NCBI GenBank assembly: GCA_023435895.1
Contig: JAEZLH010000003.1
Span: forward strand, 1 to 22,801
DNA from: Bacillota bacterium
GTDB taxonomy: Bacteria; Bacillota; Clostridia; Lachnospirales; Lachnospiraceae
Direction: 5' to 3'
Length of the DNA: 22,801 bases
A program made the position numbers and the translations under genes. The notes below the pieces were generated by a model. The model was not told where the DNA came from. It was given only the letters and a program-made list of their open reading frames with translations, and ran no database searches. This document shows, piece after piece, positions 1 to 7,905 of this stretch (position 1 is the first letter of the stretch; each line of letters opens with the position of its first letter).

Positions 1-339
1 TATTAAATATGACAGGTGAAGTCTGCCCTTTTTCAAAGGAAAAGTATCCCCTACGATAGCGATCAGACTAATTAGGTTAATTTGTGGCTGATAACTTTAC
101 ATTCATGCCACTATGAATAATGTGGGATTCATAAAAATATGGAAAAGAACAATGTTTTAAAGATATGTCCATGGAATAAAACAATGATTGTAAATGACAA
201 CGATAAATAAACAATGCTTAATGGAACCATCGAATTATAAGGTAGCAAATTATAGAACGAATAAATTAAATGCAAAATTTATATCCGAACTGTTTTTATA
301 GTAAGTTACATTATAAAATTACATTGATATAAAGTGATA
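1..339. other. AT-rich non-coding stretch, no gene seen
   Basis: I see no convincing coding region here. One + strand frame is open from the window edge to a TAG at 57-59 (18 codons) and could be the tail of a gene truncated by the window, but nothing identifies it. The motif AACAATG recurs around 149, 179 and 209 in AT-rich DNA, without a regular period. The stretch is probably the intergenic region upstream of the T-box transcript. Confidence 0.5.
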
Positions 340-367
340 TTGATAGATATATAAATAGATATATAAA
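340..367 (+). promoter_or_regulatory. possible sigma-A promoter of the T-box/glyQS transcript
   Basis: TTGATA (340-345) and TATAAA (362-367) are separated by 16 nt. Transcription would start near 374, shortly before the recognisable T-box stem I. The region is very AT-rich and contains other near-matches (TTGATA at 324-329, TATATT at 388-393), so the choice is tentative. Confidence 0.35.
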
Positions 368-394
368 AGCAATGACAAGGATTAGTATATATTA

Positions 395-643
395 ACCCGA
401 TTTCAGAGAGAAGATGGTGGGTGTGAATCTTCATGAAGGTAATATAAAAGGCGCCTTTGAGCTGTGGATTGAAAGGAATGAAATGACACCTATTAGATCT
501 CACCGGAGTTTCTCCCGTTAAAAAGGAAGCGGCATAACGATAAACTCACGTGCCGGCAGAGAGCAGAAATTATTTCTGAATTTAGGTGGTACCACGGACT
601 ACTATAATGTTCGCCCTAAGCGCTAAGCTTAGGGCGTTTTTTT
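395..643 (+). promoter_or_regulatory. T-box riboswitch leader of glycyl-tRNA synthetase
   Basis: A tRNA-sensing leader that lets transcription continue when the cognate tRNA is uncharged. The stem I distal region is visible as AGAGA, a GAAGAT/ATCTTC stem and a GGTGGGTG-type loop (about 406-432). The likely specifier triplet is GGC (Gly) at 450-452, followed by a purine and by the TTTGAGCTG segment usual just 3' of specifiers. The T-box core AGGTGGTACCACGG lies at 584-597 and the terminator at 612-643. The free base in the TGGN bulge is T, whereas a U73 tRNA-Gly would call for A; see findings. The glyQS start codon lies 226 nt beyond the terminator, an unusually long gap with no convincing gene in it. 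Confidence 0.92.
612..643 (+). terminator. intrinsic terminator of the T-box leader
   Basis: CGCCCTAAG (612-620) pairs perfectly with CTTAGGGCG (628-636) across a 7-nt loop and is followed by seven T (637-643). The T-box core just upstream provides the competing antiterminator. Confidence 0.93.
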
Positions 644-869
644 GTGCAGAGAAACATTTCATGTACGATAAGATAGAAACCATAGAAGCTAATACGGAGT
701 GTTTAAACCAGGATAATTAATCGGGGTTTCCGTTGTTCTGGCATAACATCCATTAACATTTTAGATAACAAGGTGAATTTTATCAGGGTTATATTTTTAA
801 GGGATATCATCCTGTAAATTAATATTATGCCTAGGCGAAAGTCACAGGTCACAGAAAGGTTGGATTATA

Positions 870-2234
870 ATGAAAAGAGTGAGTATGGAAGAGTTGATTG
901 CCTATTGCAATCAATACGGGTTTATCTTTCAGGGGAGTGAAGTGTATGGGGGTCTTGCTAATACCTGGGATTATGGACCGCTTGGAACCAGAATGAAAAA
1001 CAATATAAAGGATGCTTGGAGATATTATTTCATTCAAAAAAGACAAAACAGCTTTGAACTGGATTCTGATATTCTGATGAATCCTACAGTCTGGAAAGCC
1101 AGCGGTCATCTGGATGGCTTTTCAGATCCTTTAGTGGACTGTAAGGAGTGTAAAAGTAGGCACAGAACGGATAGTTTAATCAGTTCTTACGATTCATCAA
1201 TAAATGCCGATGGTATGACCCAGGAGGAGATGATTAATTATATCAGGGAGAATAAAGTTCCCTGCCCAAAATGCGGTGCATCGAACTATACTGATATCCG
1301 CCAATTTAATATGATGTTCTCGACCCAAAGAGGAGTAACGGATGATTCCTCTAATACGATATATTTACGTCCGGAAAATGCACAAGGTGAGTATGTAAAT
1401 TATCTGAATGTTATGCGAACCATGAGGACTAAGCTTCCCTTTAGCATTGGACAGATAGGGAAAGCCTTTCGAAATGAGATTACTCCGGGTAATTTTACCT
1501 TCCGTACAATTGAATTCGAGCAGATGGAATATCAGACCTTTTGTAAAAAAGGAGAGGATGAAGAACTTTATAACTATTTTAAGGAATATGGCATGGAGTT
1601 CTTTGAACATATGGGACTTCCGAAAGAAAAGCTTAGATATCATGACCATGAAAAACTGGCACATTATGCAAAGGCTGCTTGTGATATTGAATATTTATTC
1701 CCCTTTGGTTGGGGTGAAATTAATGGAACTCATAACCGTACGGACTTTGATTTATCCAGACACCAACAATATTCCGGCAAATCAATGGAGTATTTTGAAG
1801 CAGAGAGTAATACCAGATTTATTCCCTTTGTCATAGAATCAACCTATGGACTTGACCGTTTGGTGTTAGCGGTATTAAGTGAAGCGTTGGTTATAGAAGA
1901 GCTATCAGAGGGTGAAACAAGGCTGGTACTTCAAATAAAGCCGGCACTTGCACCAATTAAGGTGAATATTTTACCGCTGATTAAAAAACGACATGCTACG
2001 AAAGCCCAAGAAATTTATGCAAGCTTATCAAAATACATGATGGTATCCTATGATGAAGCAGGTAATATCGGAAAACGCTATCGGAGAGGAGATGCAATCG
2101 GAACACCCTTTGCAGTCACCATTGATGACGAAACGTTGGAAAAGGGAACCGTAACCGTCAGGGAGCGGGATACAATGGAACAGATAACCCTCGAAAGCAA
2201 TAAGCTTGTATCCTATCTGATGGAACATATATAA
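870..2234 (+). CDS. glyQS: glycine--tRNA ligase, single-chain (alpha2) class II type
   Basis: Charges tRNA-Gly with glycine in the cytoplasm. At 454 aa it is close to the usual length of the homodimeric class II enzyme, not the alpha2beta2 type. Visible features are the N-terminal YGGLANTWDYGPLG segment (residues 26-39), a C-x2-C...C-x2-C zinc-type insertion (Cys91, 94, 132, 135), class II motif 2 from FRNEITPGNF (about 200-222), motif 3 GLDR (327-330), and a C-terminal anticodon-binding domain with GNIGKRYRRGD and RERDTMEQ. Motif 2 reads FRTIEFEQME where the family normally has FRTREFEQME, so an expected Arg is Ile214. The TDFDL segment is preceded by GTHNR instead of the usual G-x-ANR. An AGAAAGG-type ribosome site precedes the ATG. 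Function is firm; the substitutions could mean a divergent or second copy. Confidence 0.96.
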   Translation: MKRVSMEELIAYCNQYGFIFQGSEVYGGLANTWDYGPLGTRMKNNIKDAWRYYFIQKRQNSFELDSDILMNPTVWKASGHLDGFSDPLVDCKECKSRHRTDSLISSYDSSINADGMTQEEMINYIRENKVPCPKCGASNYTDIRQFNMMFSTQRGVTDDSSNTIYLRPENAQGEYVNYLNVMRTMRTKLPFSIGQIGKAFRNEITPGNFTFRTIEFEQMEYQTFCKKGEDEELYNYFKEYGMEFFEHMGLPKEKLRYHDHEKLAHYAKAACDIEYLFPFGWGEINGTHNRTDFDLSRHQQYSGKSMEYFEAESNTRFIPFVIESTYGLDRLVLAVLSEALVIEELSEGETRLVLQIKPALAPIKVNILPLIKKRHATKAQEIYASLSKYMMVSYDEAGNIGKRYRRGDAIGTPFAVTIDDETLEKGTVTVRERDTMEQITLESNKLVSYLMEHI

Positions 2235-2325
2235 ACAAAGTAAATACATGTCAGATTTATCGCTTATATTCTGTTTGAAGATAGGAGATAGCAAAACTAG
2301 TGAATTATAATCTTATAATCATTAA

Positions 2326-2405
2326 ATGGACAGTAGATACATTTCCTATGGAGAAGTTAAGCCTAATGAAGAGTTGTGGCGTAGGAATTTATATCTGCTG
2401 TCTAT
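2326..2405 (+). other. 80-nt extended hairpin behind twin TATAAT boxes (possible structured RNA)
   Basis: ATGGACAGTAGATA (2326-2339) pairs with TATCTGCTGTCTAT (2392-2405), 14 bp with two G-U pairs. Inside it TTCCTATG (2343-2350) pairs with CGTAGGAA (2380-2387), 8 bp with one wobble, closing a 29-nt loop. No T-run follows, so it is not an intrinsic terminator. Two TATAAT hexamers (2306-2311 and 2314-2319) lie just upstream, and the second would place a start near 2326, the first base of the hairpin, although no good -35 is present. It could be a small RNA, a structured leader of the kinase gene or a decayed mobile repeat. It matches no riboswitch I recognise. The rest of 2235-2556 holds no gene. 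Confidence 0.45.
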
Positions 2406-2466
2406 TTAATATTAACCGTTCGAATTTACCTACTAATTGAAGAGTAAGAACTAATTTGATATACTT

Positions 2467-2484
2467 GTTTTAATAGGTTAAAAC
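2467..2484. promoter_or_regulatory. palindromic operator candidate upstream of the sensor kinase
   Basis: GTTTTAA (2467-2473), TAGG, TTAAAAC (2478-2484) form a perfect 7-4-7 palindrome. A TTGATA (2456-2461) lies just upstream, and the right arm overlaps the position of a poor -10 (TAAAAC, 17-nt spacing). A further partial dyad continues to about 2498. Position 70-90 nt before the kinase start suggests control of the two-component genes; the protein bound is unknown. Confidence 0.35.
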
Positions 2485-2556
2485 ACAGGTGTTAAACCGG
2501 ATTCACATGAGGATTCTAAGGTTGCATTACTTTGTTACGGAATGGGGGAATAGAAG

Positions 2557-4329
2557 ATGGCAAAATCAAAGGATCTATCCATAAGAAGGAAATTGTTTTT
2601 AGGAATGTTGATTTTCTCAGTATTATTGGTAGTACTGGTAACCGATGTGGCGGTTGTAGTATCGTACCGAACCATGCGGGAACAGTTAATCTACAACCGT
2701 AGAATGAGCATTCGATGGCTGCAGGACAGGCTCAATACGGAGGTGGATAAATATAGCGATCAGTTTTATGAGTTTGAAATCAGCAAGAGTATAAGAAATG
2801 ATATAACCTCCTGGTGTAATCGAAAAGAAGAAAATGATTATACGTTTAAGTTGGATTTGATTTCAGCATTAAATAAGACGATCAGTATGGACAAGAATAT
2901 CAATTCCATGGAAATCTTTAATTTGGTTACAGATGAAGTGATTATTGCCAAACGTTCCGGAGCTGACATGGAGGTTACCGGGAAGAAACTTGATCTTTGG
3001 AGGCAAAGAAACAATTCGCTACAGACCAATATCGTCTTTCAGCGTACGGAGAAAGAGATTATTGTTTATCATCAAATTAATAATTTTGAAGATAATAAAC
3101 CTCTTGTGGTAATTACAATGCATATAAGACCTTATGATCTGGAGGAAATTCTGGAGGATATACAGACTACCAAGGATGAATCCATACTAATATTTAATGA
3201 CGAGAAGGATTTTGTTGAGGGGCAATATGGAGCTGGAACCCAAATTGAACAAGAAGAAATGGTGAAAATTATTGATAAGCTGCAAGATACAGACCGTCAG
3301 GAAACCTATCAGGAGGGAGATTTTTGGTTTTTCCGTGATGTGAAGGGAGGAAAACTTAAGATTTTAATGACAGTTCCCAATCGTTCGATTGTTGATGCCT
3401 TAAGCAACACTTTGTTTGGCGGTCTTGCGATTGGTTTGATTGCAGTAATCTTTTCTACCATTGGTGCGGTTTTATTTTCAAAGGCGTTTAGTAAACCAAT
3501 CATCCGTCTTTCCGCAACCATGCGAACAATTACCATTGAAGATTTTTCAGGAATTAATCTTCCTGAGAGAAAAGATGAAATTGGTATGCTTCATGATAGC
3601 TTTACGGTCATGCTTGAACGAAACAAAGAATTAATTGCCAGAGAATACCAAAGCAAGCTGGAAAAGAGAGAGGCACAACTTAGGGCACTGCAAGCTCAGA
3701 TTAACCCTCATTTCATGTATAATACCCTTCAGGTCATTGGTGGAATGACTTTAAAAAGCAATGTACCTGAGGTTTATCATATTACAACCGCGCTAAGTGA
3801 TATTATGAGATATTCTTTGAATTTTTCCGATGAAATGGTTCCTTTCAGAGAGGAATTAAAATATTTTCAGTCCTACTTGACAATTCAAAATGAACGTTTC
3901 GGGAACAGAATAAGCCTTACCATCAATATTGCTGAGGAACTGATGGATTATCTCATACCTAAATTAATTCTTCAGCCCCTGCTTGAAAATAGCTTGGAGC
4001 ATGGATTAACCAATAAAAAGGGTGAATGGAAGATTAATCTTTCCGGGAATGTCACACAGGAGGGTGATATGATATTAGTGATGGAGGACAATGGAGTGGG
4101 TATTACATCCGAACGCCTGGAGCAAATTCAACAGTCTTTAGAAAATGGTACTGAAAAATCACTGAAATCACACGAACATATTGGTCTAGGTAATGTTAAC
4201 ACTCGTATTAAATTGAAATGCATGGATGATAAATATGGGATTACAATTAATAGTACTTATGGGGAAGGAACAATTGTAAGGGTATTGACAAAGGCAATCA
4301 GGAGGACGGAAGGCTATGATGAAGTATAA
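2557..4329 (+). CDS. sensor histidine kinase, YesM/LytS-like (His_kinase family)
   Basis: Membrane sensor kinase that should phosphorylate the response regulator encoded next. The order is: TM1 at about 13-36, extracytoplasmic sensor region 37-284, TM2 at about 285-308, HAMP domain about 309-361, and a His_kinase segment with the QINPHFMYNT motif (phospho-acceptor His385). A HATPase domain follows with N box LLENSLEHG (Asn478) and DNGVGI (Asp511). The 590-aa length suits the YesM group, which usually senses oligosaccharides or a loaded binding protein. GGGGGA at 2544-2549 is the ribosome site. The end of the gene overlaps the response regulator by 14 nt, so the two are translationally coupled. 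The ABC importer and GH5 genes downstream make a carbohydrate signal the best inference; the ligand cannot be read from sequence. Confidence 0.93.
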   Translation: MAKSKDLSIRRKLFLGMLIFSVLLVVLVTDVAVVVSYRTMREQLIYNRRMSIRWLQDRLNTEVDKYSDQFYEFEISKSIRNDITSWCNRKEENDYTFKLDLISALNKTISMDKNINSMEIFNLVTDEVIIAKRSGADMEVTGKKLDLWRQRNNSLQTNIVFQRTEKEIIVYHQINNFEDNKPLVVITMHIRPYDLEEILEDIQTTKDESILIFNDEKDFVEGQYGAGTQIEQEEMVKIIDKLQDTDRQETYQEGDFWFFRDVKGGKLKILMTVPNRSIVDALSNTLFGGLAIGLIAVIFSTIGAVLFSKAFSKPIIRLSATMRTITIEDFSGINLPERKDEIGMLHDSFTVMLERNKELIAREYQSKLEKREAQLRALQAQINPHFMYNTLQVIGGMTLKSNVPEVYHITTALSDIMRYSLNFSDEMVPFREELKYFQSYLTIQNERFGNRISLTINIAEELMDYLIPKLILQPLLENSLEHGLTNKKGEWKINLSGNVTQEGDMILVMEDNGVGITSERLEQIQQSLENGTEKSLKSHEHIGLGNVNTRIKLKCMDDKYGITINSTYGEGTIVRVLTKAIRRTEGYDEV

Positions 4330-5425
4330 GGTAGTAATTATTGATGACGAGCCCTGGACAAGGGATGTGGTGAAAACGTTAGGGGATTGGGAAGGACTGG
4401 GACTTGAAATTGTAGGGGAAGCCTCTGATGGAGAATATGGCCTAGAACTAATTCTTCAGACCTCACCGGACATCATATTAACGGATGTGAAGATGCCTCA
4501 CCTAAATGGGATCGATTTGGTGGATATCCTTCGAAAAAGAGAGAATAACTCCCTTGTAATCTTTATCAGTGGATATGATGACTACTCCTTTATCCGAAGT
4601 GCATTAAAACTTGATGCAGTTGATTACTTGTTAAAGCCCTTGAAGGAAGAAGAGCTGAATAAGCAATTGTCCAGTTGCGTGAGACTTCTTTCTCAGAGAA
4701 AGGAATCGGACAAGAAAACGATAAGCTTAGAAAGCGGTTTTTTGGAGGCACCCTGGGCAGGAAAATATTATGCTTTGAGAGATAACTTGTGTGATTCGTT
4801 AAACACATCCGACCAAGCTATTATAAAGGACAGATTTAATGAAATATATAAACTGATTACCAAGGGGGAAGGAGAAGAACCGGACAAGGGAATTATGGTA
4901 TGTATTTATTATAATCTGATGAATTCTCTGGAGCACTTTTTAATCACAAGGGATGAAAAACCAAATGAAATTCTGGAGGGTAAAGAAACTACCTTTGTCT
5001 TTAGCGGTGATTCTACATTGGTAGAAATGCTTCAATACGTACAAAGGCTTTACCTGGAAGCGTCCAGAAAGATACAGGAATACAGTCGATATAGAAATCG
5101 TTTGGATATTAATAAAATTAAGAAATATGTAGAGGAGCATTATTCGGAAGCCCTTACACTGGAACTTACCGCCTCCATTTTTTATGTCAGTAAGGAGTAT
5201 TTGAGTAAAGTGTTTAAGAATGACACGGGAAAGGGCTTTTCGGAATATCTGACTACTCTTCGAATGGAACGGGCGAAGGAGTTGATTCTTGATTATAAAA
5301 TTCCTATAAAAGAGGTAGGGGAGCTGGTGGGCTATCTTGACCAGGCTCATTTTTACAAAACCTTTAAGAAATACTATGGAAAAACGCCGGGTGAAATCAG
5401 AGGTTTAATAATTGACAATAAATAA
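4316..5425 (+). CDS. response regulator, YesN-type (receiver + AraC HTH)
   Basis: Transcription factor expected to activate the downstream sugar-uptake genes when phosphorylated by the kinase. The N-terminal receiver (about 1-120) has the acidic pair Asp10/Asp11, phospho-acceptor Asp57 in ILTDVKMP, Ser85 in FISGYDD and Lys107 in LLKPL. A linker of about 140 residues follows, then a C-terminal AraC/XylS double helix-turn-helix (about 265-365) ending in the family-typical FKKYYGKTPGEIR. The start lies inside the kinase gene; tandem ATGs at 4316 and 4319 are both possible, with AGGAGG (4300-4305) and GGAAGG (4308-4313) upstream. The direct repeats in the gap before the solute-binding protein gene are candidate target sites. 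Confidence 0.94.
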   Translation: MMKYKVVIIDDEPWTRDVVKTLGDWEGLGLEIVGEASDGEYGLELILQTSPDIILTDVKMPHLNGIDLVDILRKRENNSLVIFISGYDDYSFIRSALKLDAVDYLLKPLKEEELNKQLSSCVRLLSQRKESDKKTISLESGFLEAPWAGKYYALRDNLCDSLNTSDQAIIKDRFNEIYKLITKGEGEEPDKGIMVCIYYNLMNSLEHFLITRDEKPNEILEGKETTFVFSGDSTLVEMLQYVQRLYLEASRKIQEYSRYRNRLDINKIKKYVEEHYSEALTLELTASIFYVSKEYLSKVFKNDTGKGFSEYLTTLRMERAKELILDYKIPIKEVGELVGYLDQAHFYKTFKKYYGKTPGEIRGLIIDNK

Positions 5426-5440
5426 TGTCTGTTACGTAAA

Positions 5441-5512
5441 ATGTAATTTCTTATAGAAGTGGTATGATGAAATCACCACCTGGGAAGTGGTTATAGAAGG
5501 TGAAAATTACAT
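5441..5512. promoter_or_regulatory. repeat-rich regulatory gap before the solute-binding protein gene
   Basis: Two direct copies of TTATAGAAG (5451-5459 and 5491-5499) lie exactly 40 bp apart, about four helical turns. They sit inside a 9-bp inverted repeat, ATGTAATTT (5441-5449) and AAATTACAT (5504-5512). A central ACCAC/GTGGT dyad (about 5476-5492) is also present. A TATGAT (5463-5468) could be a -10 without a good -35, as is common for activated promoters. The layout fits binding sites for the AraC-type regulator encoded immediately upstream, or a structured leader; both are inference. Confidence 0.4.
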
Positions 5513-5527
5513 AATGTAGGAGGTTTT

Positions 5528-6850
5528 ATGAAAATGTTGAAAAAGTTAATGTCTCTGGTAATCGTACTGTGTTTGGTATTCACAATGGTTGCGTGCGGGA
5601 AAAGCAAGGATGTAACAACAGGGACGGATAAAACGACCCCGGGAGCAACAGAACCAACCAAGAATCCAACAAAGGCGGAGCCCAAAGAAGCCGAGCTCAA
5701 TATTATGATGAGCTTTCCCCAGTATATGGATCAATGGGAAACCTATTGCAAACAGTTTGAAGAAAAAATGTTAAAAGAGGAGAATATCAAGGTCAAGGTT
5801 AATCTTGAAATGCCCAGTTCTGATCAATATGACAGCGTACTTCAAGCCAGATTAACCGGTGATGATGCTCCGGATCTTTACACCATTCAATGCAACAATT
5901 TAAAAACCTATAACAAAGCAGGATACTTAACCGATTTGTCAGGAGAAGCTCTTGCAGGAAAGATTTATGACAATGTTAAAAAAACAGTTACCATAGACTC
6001 CAAGCTTATGGCAGTTCCCATTGAAAGTACTGCATGGGGCGTACTGTATAACAAGGATATTTTTGATAAATGCCAGCTTAAGGTACCGGATACCCTGGAT
6101 GATTTAAAGAATATCTGTAAAGTATTAAAAGAAAAGGGATATACTCCGTTTATGCTTGCTTTTCAGGAGCAATGGGTTCCTCAGTTAATGACAGGACTCA
6201 CAATCGGAGGTAAAGTATCCGGCAGTCTTCCGGATTGGCTGGATAGAATGTATCAGGATAAAGGTTCTTATTCGGAAATTAGTGAAATCTTTGATGTAAT
6301 TGATTTAATTATGAAGAATGGTACAAAAAGGGCAATGGAGGAAGGCAGTGAAGCCGGCAGTGCAGATTTTGCCAACGGTAAAGCAGCAATGTACGTTCAG
6401 GGAACCTGGGCTTCCAACACCATTACAACAACCAATCCAGATATCAAAATGGGTGTATTTGCTCTTCCTGTTAACAATGACAAGGCATGCACTTTGATTA
6501 ATCTTTCTACATCAACCGTATTGGCAGCATATCCTGAAAGCAAAAACCGCGATATTGCATTAAAATTTGCAAACTATGTGTTGGATGACAAGGATTCCTC
6601 CGCTTTGTTCCAGTCTTGTTCCTTTAATCCGATTGCTACGGTTCATAAATATGATACCTCCTCCTGGGTGAAGGAAGCTTATCAATATGTTGCCGATGGC
6701 AGATCTTATCAGGATCTTGTATTACCTTCTTCCGTAACAGATGAACAGGGTAAATTATTGCAGGAATACTATACCGGCTCCGTTACCAAGGATAAGATTA
6801 TCAAGAGTCTGGATGCAAAATTTAAGGAAGCAAATGCAGCAACAAAATAG
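5528..6850 (+). CDS. ABC transporter solute-binding lipoprotein (family 1, sugar type)
   Basis: Extracytoplasmic receptor that captures a carbohydrate and hands it to the two permeases. A lipoprotein signal peptide is clear: basic start, hydrophobic core (8-20), and lipobox MVAC with the lipidated Cys23. A Thr/Pro/Lys-rich linker (about 27-52) follows, then the family 1 binding domain (about 53-440). Internal features such as AVPIESTAWGVLYNKDIF and GKAAMYVQGTW are typical of oligosaccharide-binding members. A strong AGGAGG (5518-5523) precedes the ATG; the next in-frame ATG (5534) is an equally spaced alternative. The position between the two-component genes and the permeases fits a YesMN-controlled uptake locus. 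The sugar cannot be named, though the GH5 gene suggests a beta-glucan or related oligosaccharide. Confidence 0.94.
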   Translation: MKMLKKLMSLVIVLCLVFTMVACGKSKDVTTGTDKTTPGATEPTKNPTKAEPKEAELNIMMSFPQYMDQWETYCKQFEEKMLKEENIKVKVNLEMPSSDQYDSVLQARLTGDDAPDLYTIQCNNLKTYNKAGYLTDLSGEALAGKIYDNVKKTVTIDSKLMAVPIESTAWGVLYNKDIFDKCQLKVPDTLDDLKNICKVLKEKGYTPFMLAFQEQWVPQLMTGLTIGGKVSGSLPDWLDRMYQDKGSYSEISEIFDVIDLIMKNGTKRAMEEGSEAGSADFANGKAAMYVQGTWASNTITTTNPDIKMGVFALPVNNDKACTLINLSTSTVLAAYPESKNRDIALKFANYVLDDKDSSALFQSCSFNPIATVHKYDTSSWVKEAYQYVADGRSYQDLVLPSSVTDEQGKLLQEYYTGSVTKDKIIKSLDAKFKEANAATK

Positions 6851-6862
6851 AAGTACTTGAGC

Positions 6863-6886
6863 AAGGGCGGGCTTTAGCCCGCCCTT
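6863..6886 (+). terminator. intercistronic stem-loop after the binding-protein gene
   Basis: AAGGGCGGGC (6863-6872) and GCCCGCCCTT (6877-6886) form a perfect, GC-rich 10-bp stem with a TTTA loop. What follows (CTTATGTCCTTTTA) is only a weak T tract. Stem-loops in this position commonly act as partial terminators or 3'-end stabilisers, so that the binding protein is made in excess over the permeases. Confidence 0.75.
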
Positions 6887-7025
6887 CTTATGTCCTTTTA
6901 CAAACAATTTTTGTAATAGAACAGATTGGAAGCAATAAATAATTGAAATAGCACGGGCTGTATTATTAATCGATTATTGTTATAAACTGGATATTAATAC
7001 CTGAATAATAAAGGAGAGATACAGG

Positions 7026-7904
7026 ATGAAAAAGAAAGGAAAAGAAAATATCAATCTTTTGATATATGTCGCTCCCGCTTTTATCGTATATTTTCTATTT
7101 AAACTTTACCCTGCAATTACGGGAATTTTTTATTCCATGACAGATTGGAACGGATTGAACAGGGAATATCATTTTATTGGTTTGACTAATTTTATTGATT
7201 TGTATCAGGATAGTGACTTTTGGATTTCGGTATGGTTTACCTGCAAATATGTTCTTGTAATGCTGATTGTGGCAAATATTACATCCTTAGGGCTGGCGGT
7301 AGCCATTGAGAGCAGAAAGCGTTTCAAAGGACTATTCCGTACCTTATTCTATACTCCCAATATGATTAGTATGATCATAGGCGGCTTTATGTGGAATTTT
7401 ATATTTACTAAGGTGCTTTATTATATGGCGGATCATTGGGGAATGAAAATATTTGACAGATCCTGGGTAGGGGACCCACATAATGCATTTATTGCAATTA
7501 TTATCGTTGCCTCCTGGGGAATTGTTGGTTATCTGATGATTATCTATATGGCAGCGCTACAGGGAGTGCCTCAGCATTTGATTGAATCAGCCGCTTTGGA
7601 TGGAGCGAATGCATGGCAAAGATTTCGACGGATTACCTTTCCCATGATTCGACCTGCACTGACCATATGTATTTTCTGGACCTTAAATTCTGCATTTCAG
7701 GTATTTGATGTAATTTATTCCTTAACAGGCGGGGGACCGGGCAGACAAACACAATCCGTCGCTTTGAATATTTATGAGGAGGCATTTGCGGGAAATATCA
7801 GATATGGATACGCTACAGCAAAATCAACCGTTTTATTTTTGATAATATTTTTAATTACTTTAATCCAATTAAGGGTAATGCAGAGAAAGGAGGAGGAATT
7901 GTAA
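7026..7904 (+). CDS. sugar ABC transporter permease (MalF/UgpA-like)
   Basis: First membrane subunit of the importer. The 292-aa protein has about six hydrophobic segments, starting at residues 11-36, with a large first loop (WNGLNREYHFIGLTNF) typical of CUT1 permeases. The ATPase-contacting EAA loop is intact (about 187-210: ESAALDGANAWQRF with ITFP-MIRP), and the LTGGGPGRQTQ signature is at about 233-243. AAGGAGA (7011-7017) is the ribosome site. The gene lies 175 nt after the binding-protein gene, behind the stem-loop, and 1 nt before the second permease. No ATP-binding subunit is encoded nearby, so a shared MsmX-type ATPase elsewhere is expected. Confidence 0.94.
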   Translation: MKKKGKENINLLIYVAPAFIVYFLFKLYPAITGIFYSMTDWNGLNREYHFIGLTNFIDLYQDSDFWISVWFTCKYVLVMLIVANITSLGLAVAIESRKRFKGLFRTLFYTPNMISMIIGGFMWNFIFTKVLYYMADHWGMKIFDRSWVGDPHNAFIAIIIVASWGIVGYLMIIYMAALQGVPQHLIESAALDGANAWQRFRRITFPMIRPALTICIFWTLNSAFQVFDVIYSLTGGGPGRQTQSVALNIYEEAFAGNIRYGYATAKSTVLFLIIFLITLIQLRVMQRKEEEL

Positions 7905-7905
7905 G

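Noticed and set aside
661..720. A 19-codon frame between the T-box terminator and glyQS, a possible leader peptide.
   Set aside because: No good ribosome site and no run of regulatory codons such as Gly; the T-box already explains the control.
2353..2367. GAAGTTAAGCCTAAT resembles the GAAGTTAAGC segment of 5S rRNA.
   Set aside because: Only about 10-15 bases agree; the flanks do not match 5S rRNA and no closing stem of 5S type is present.
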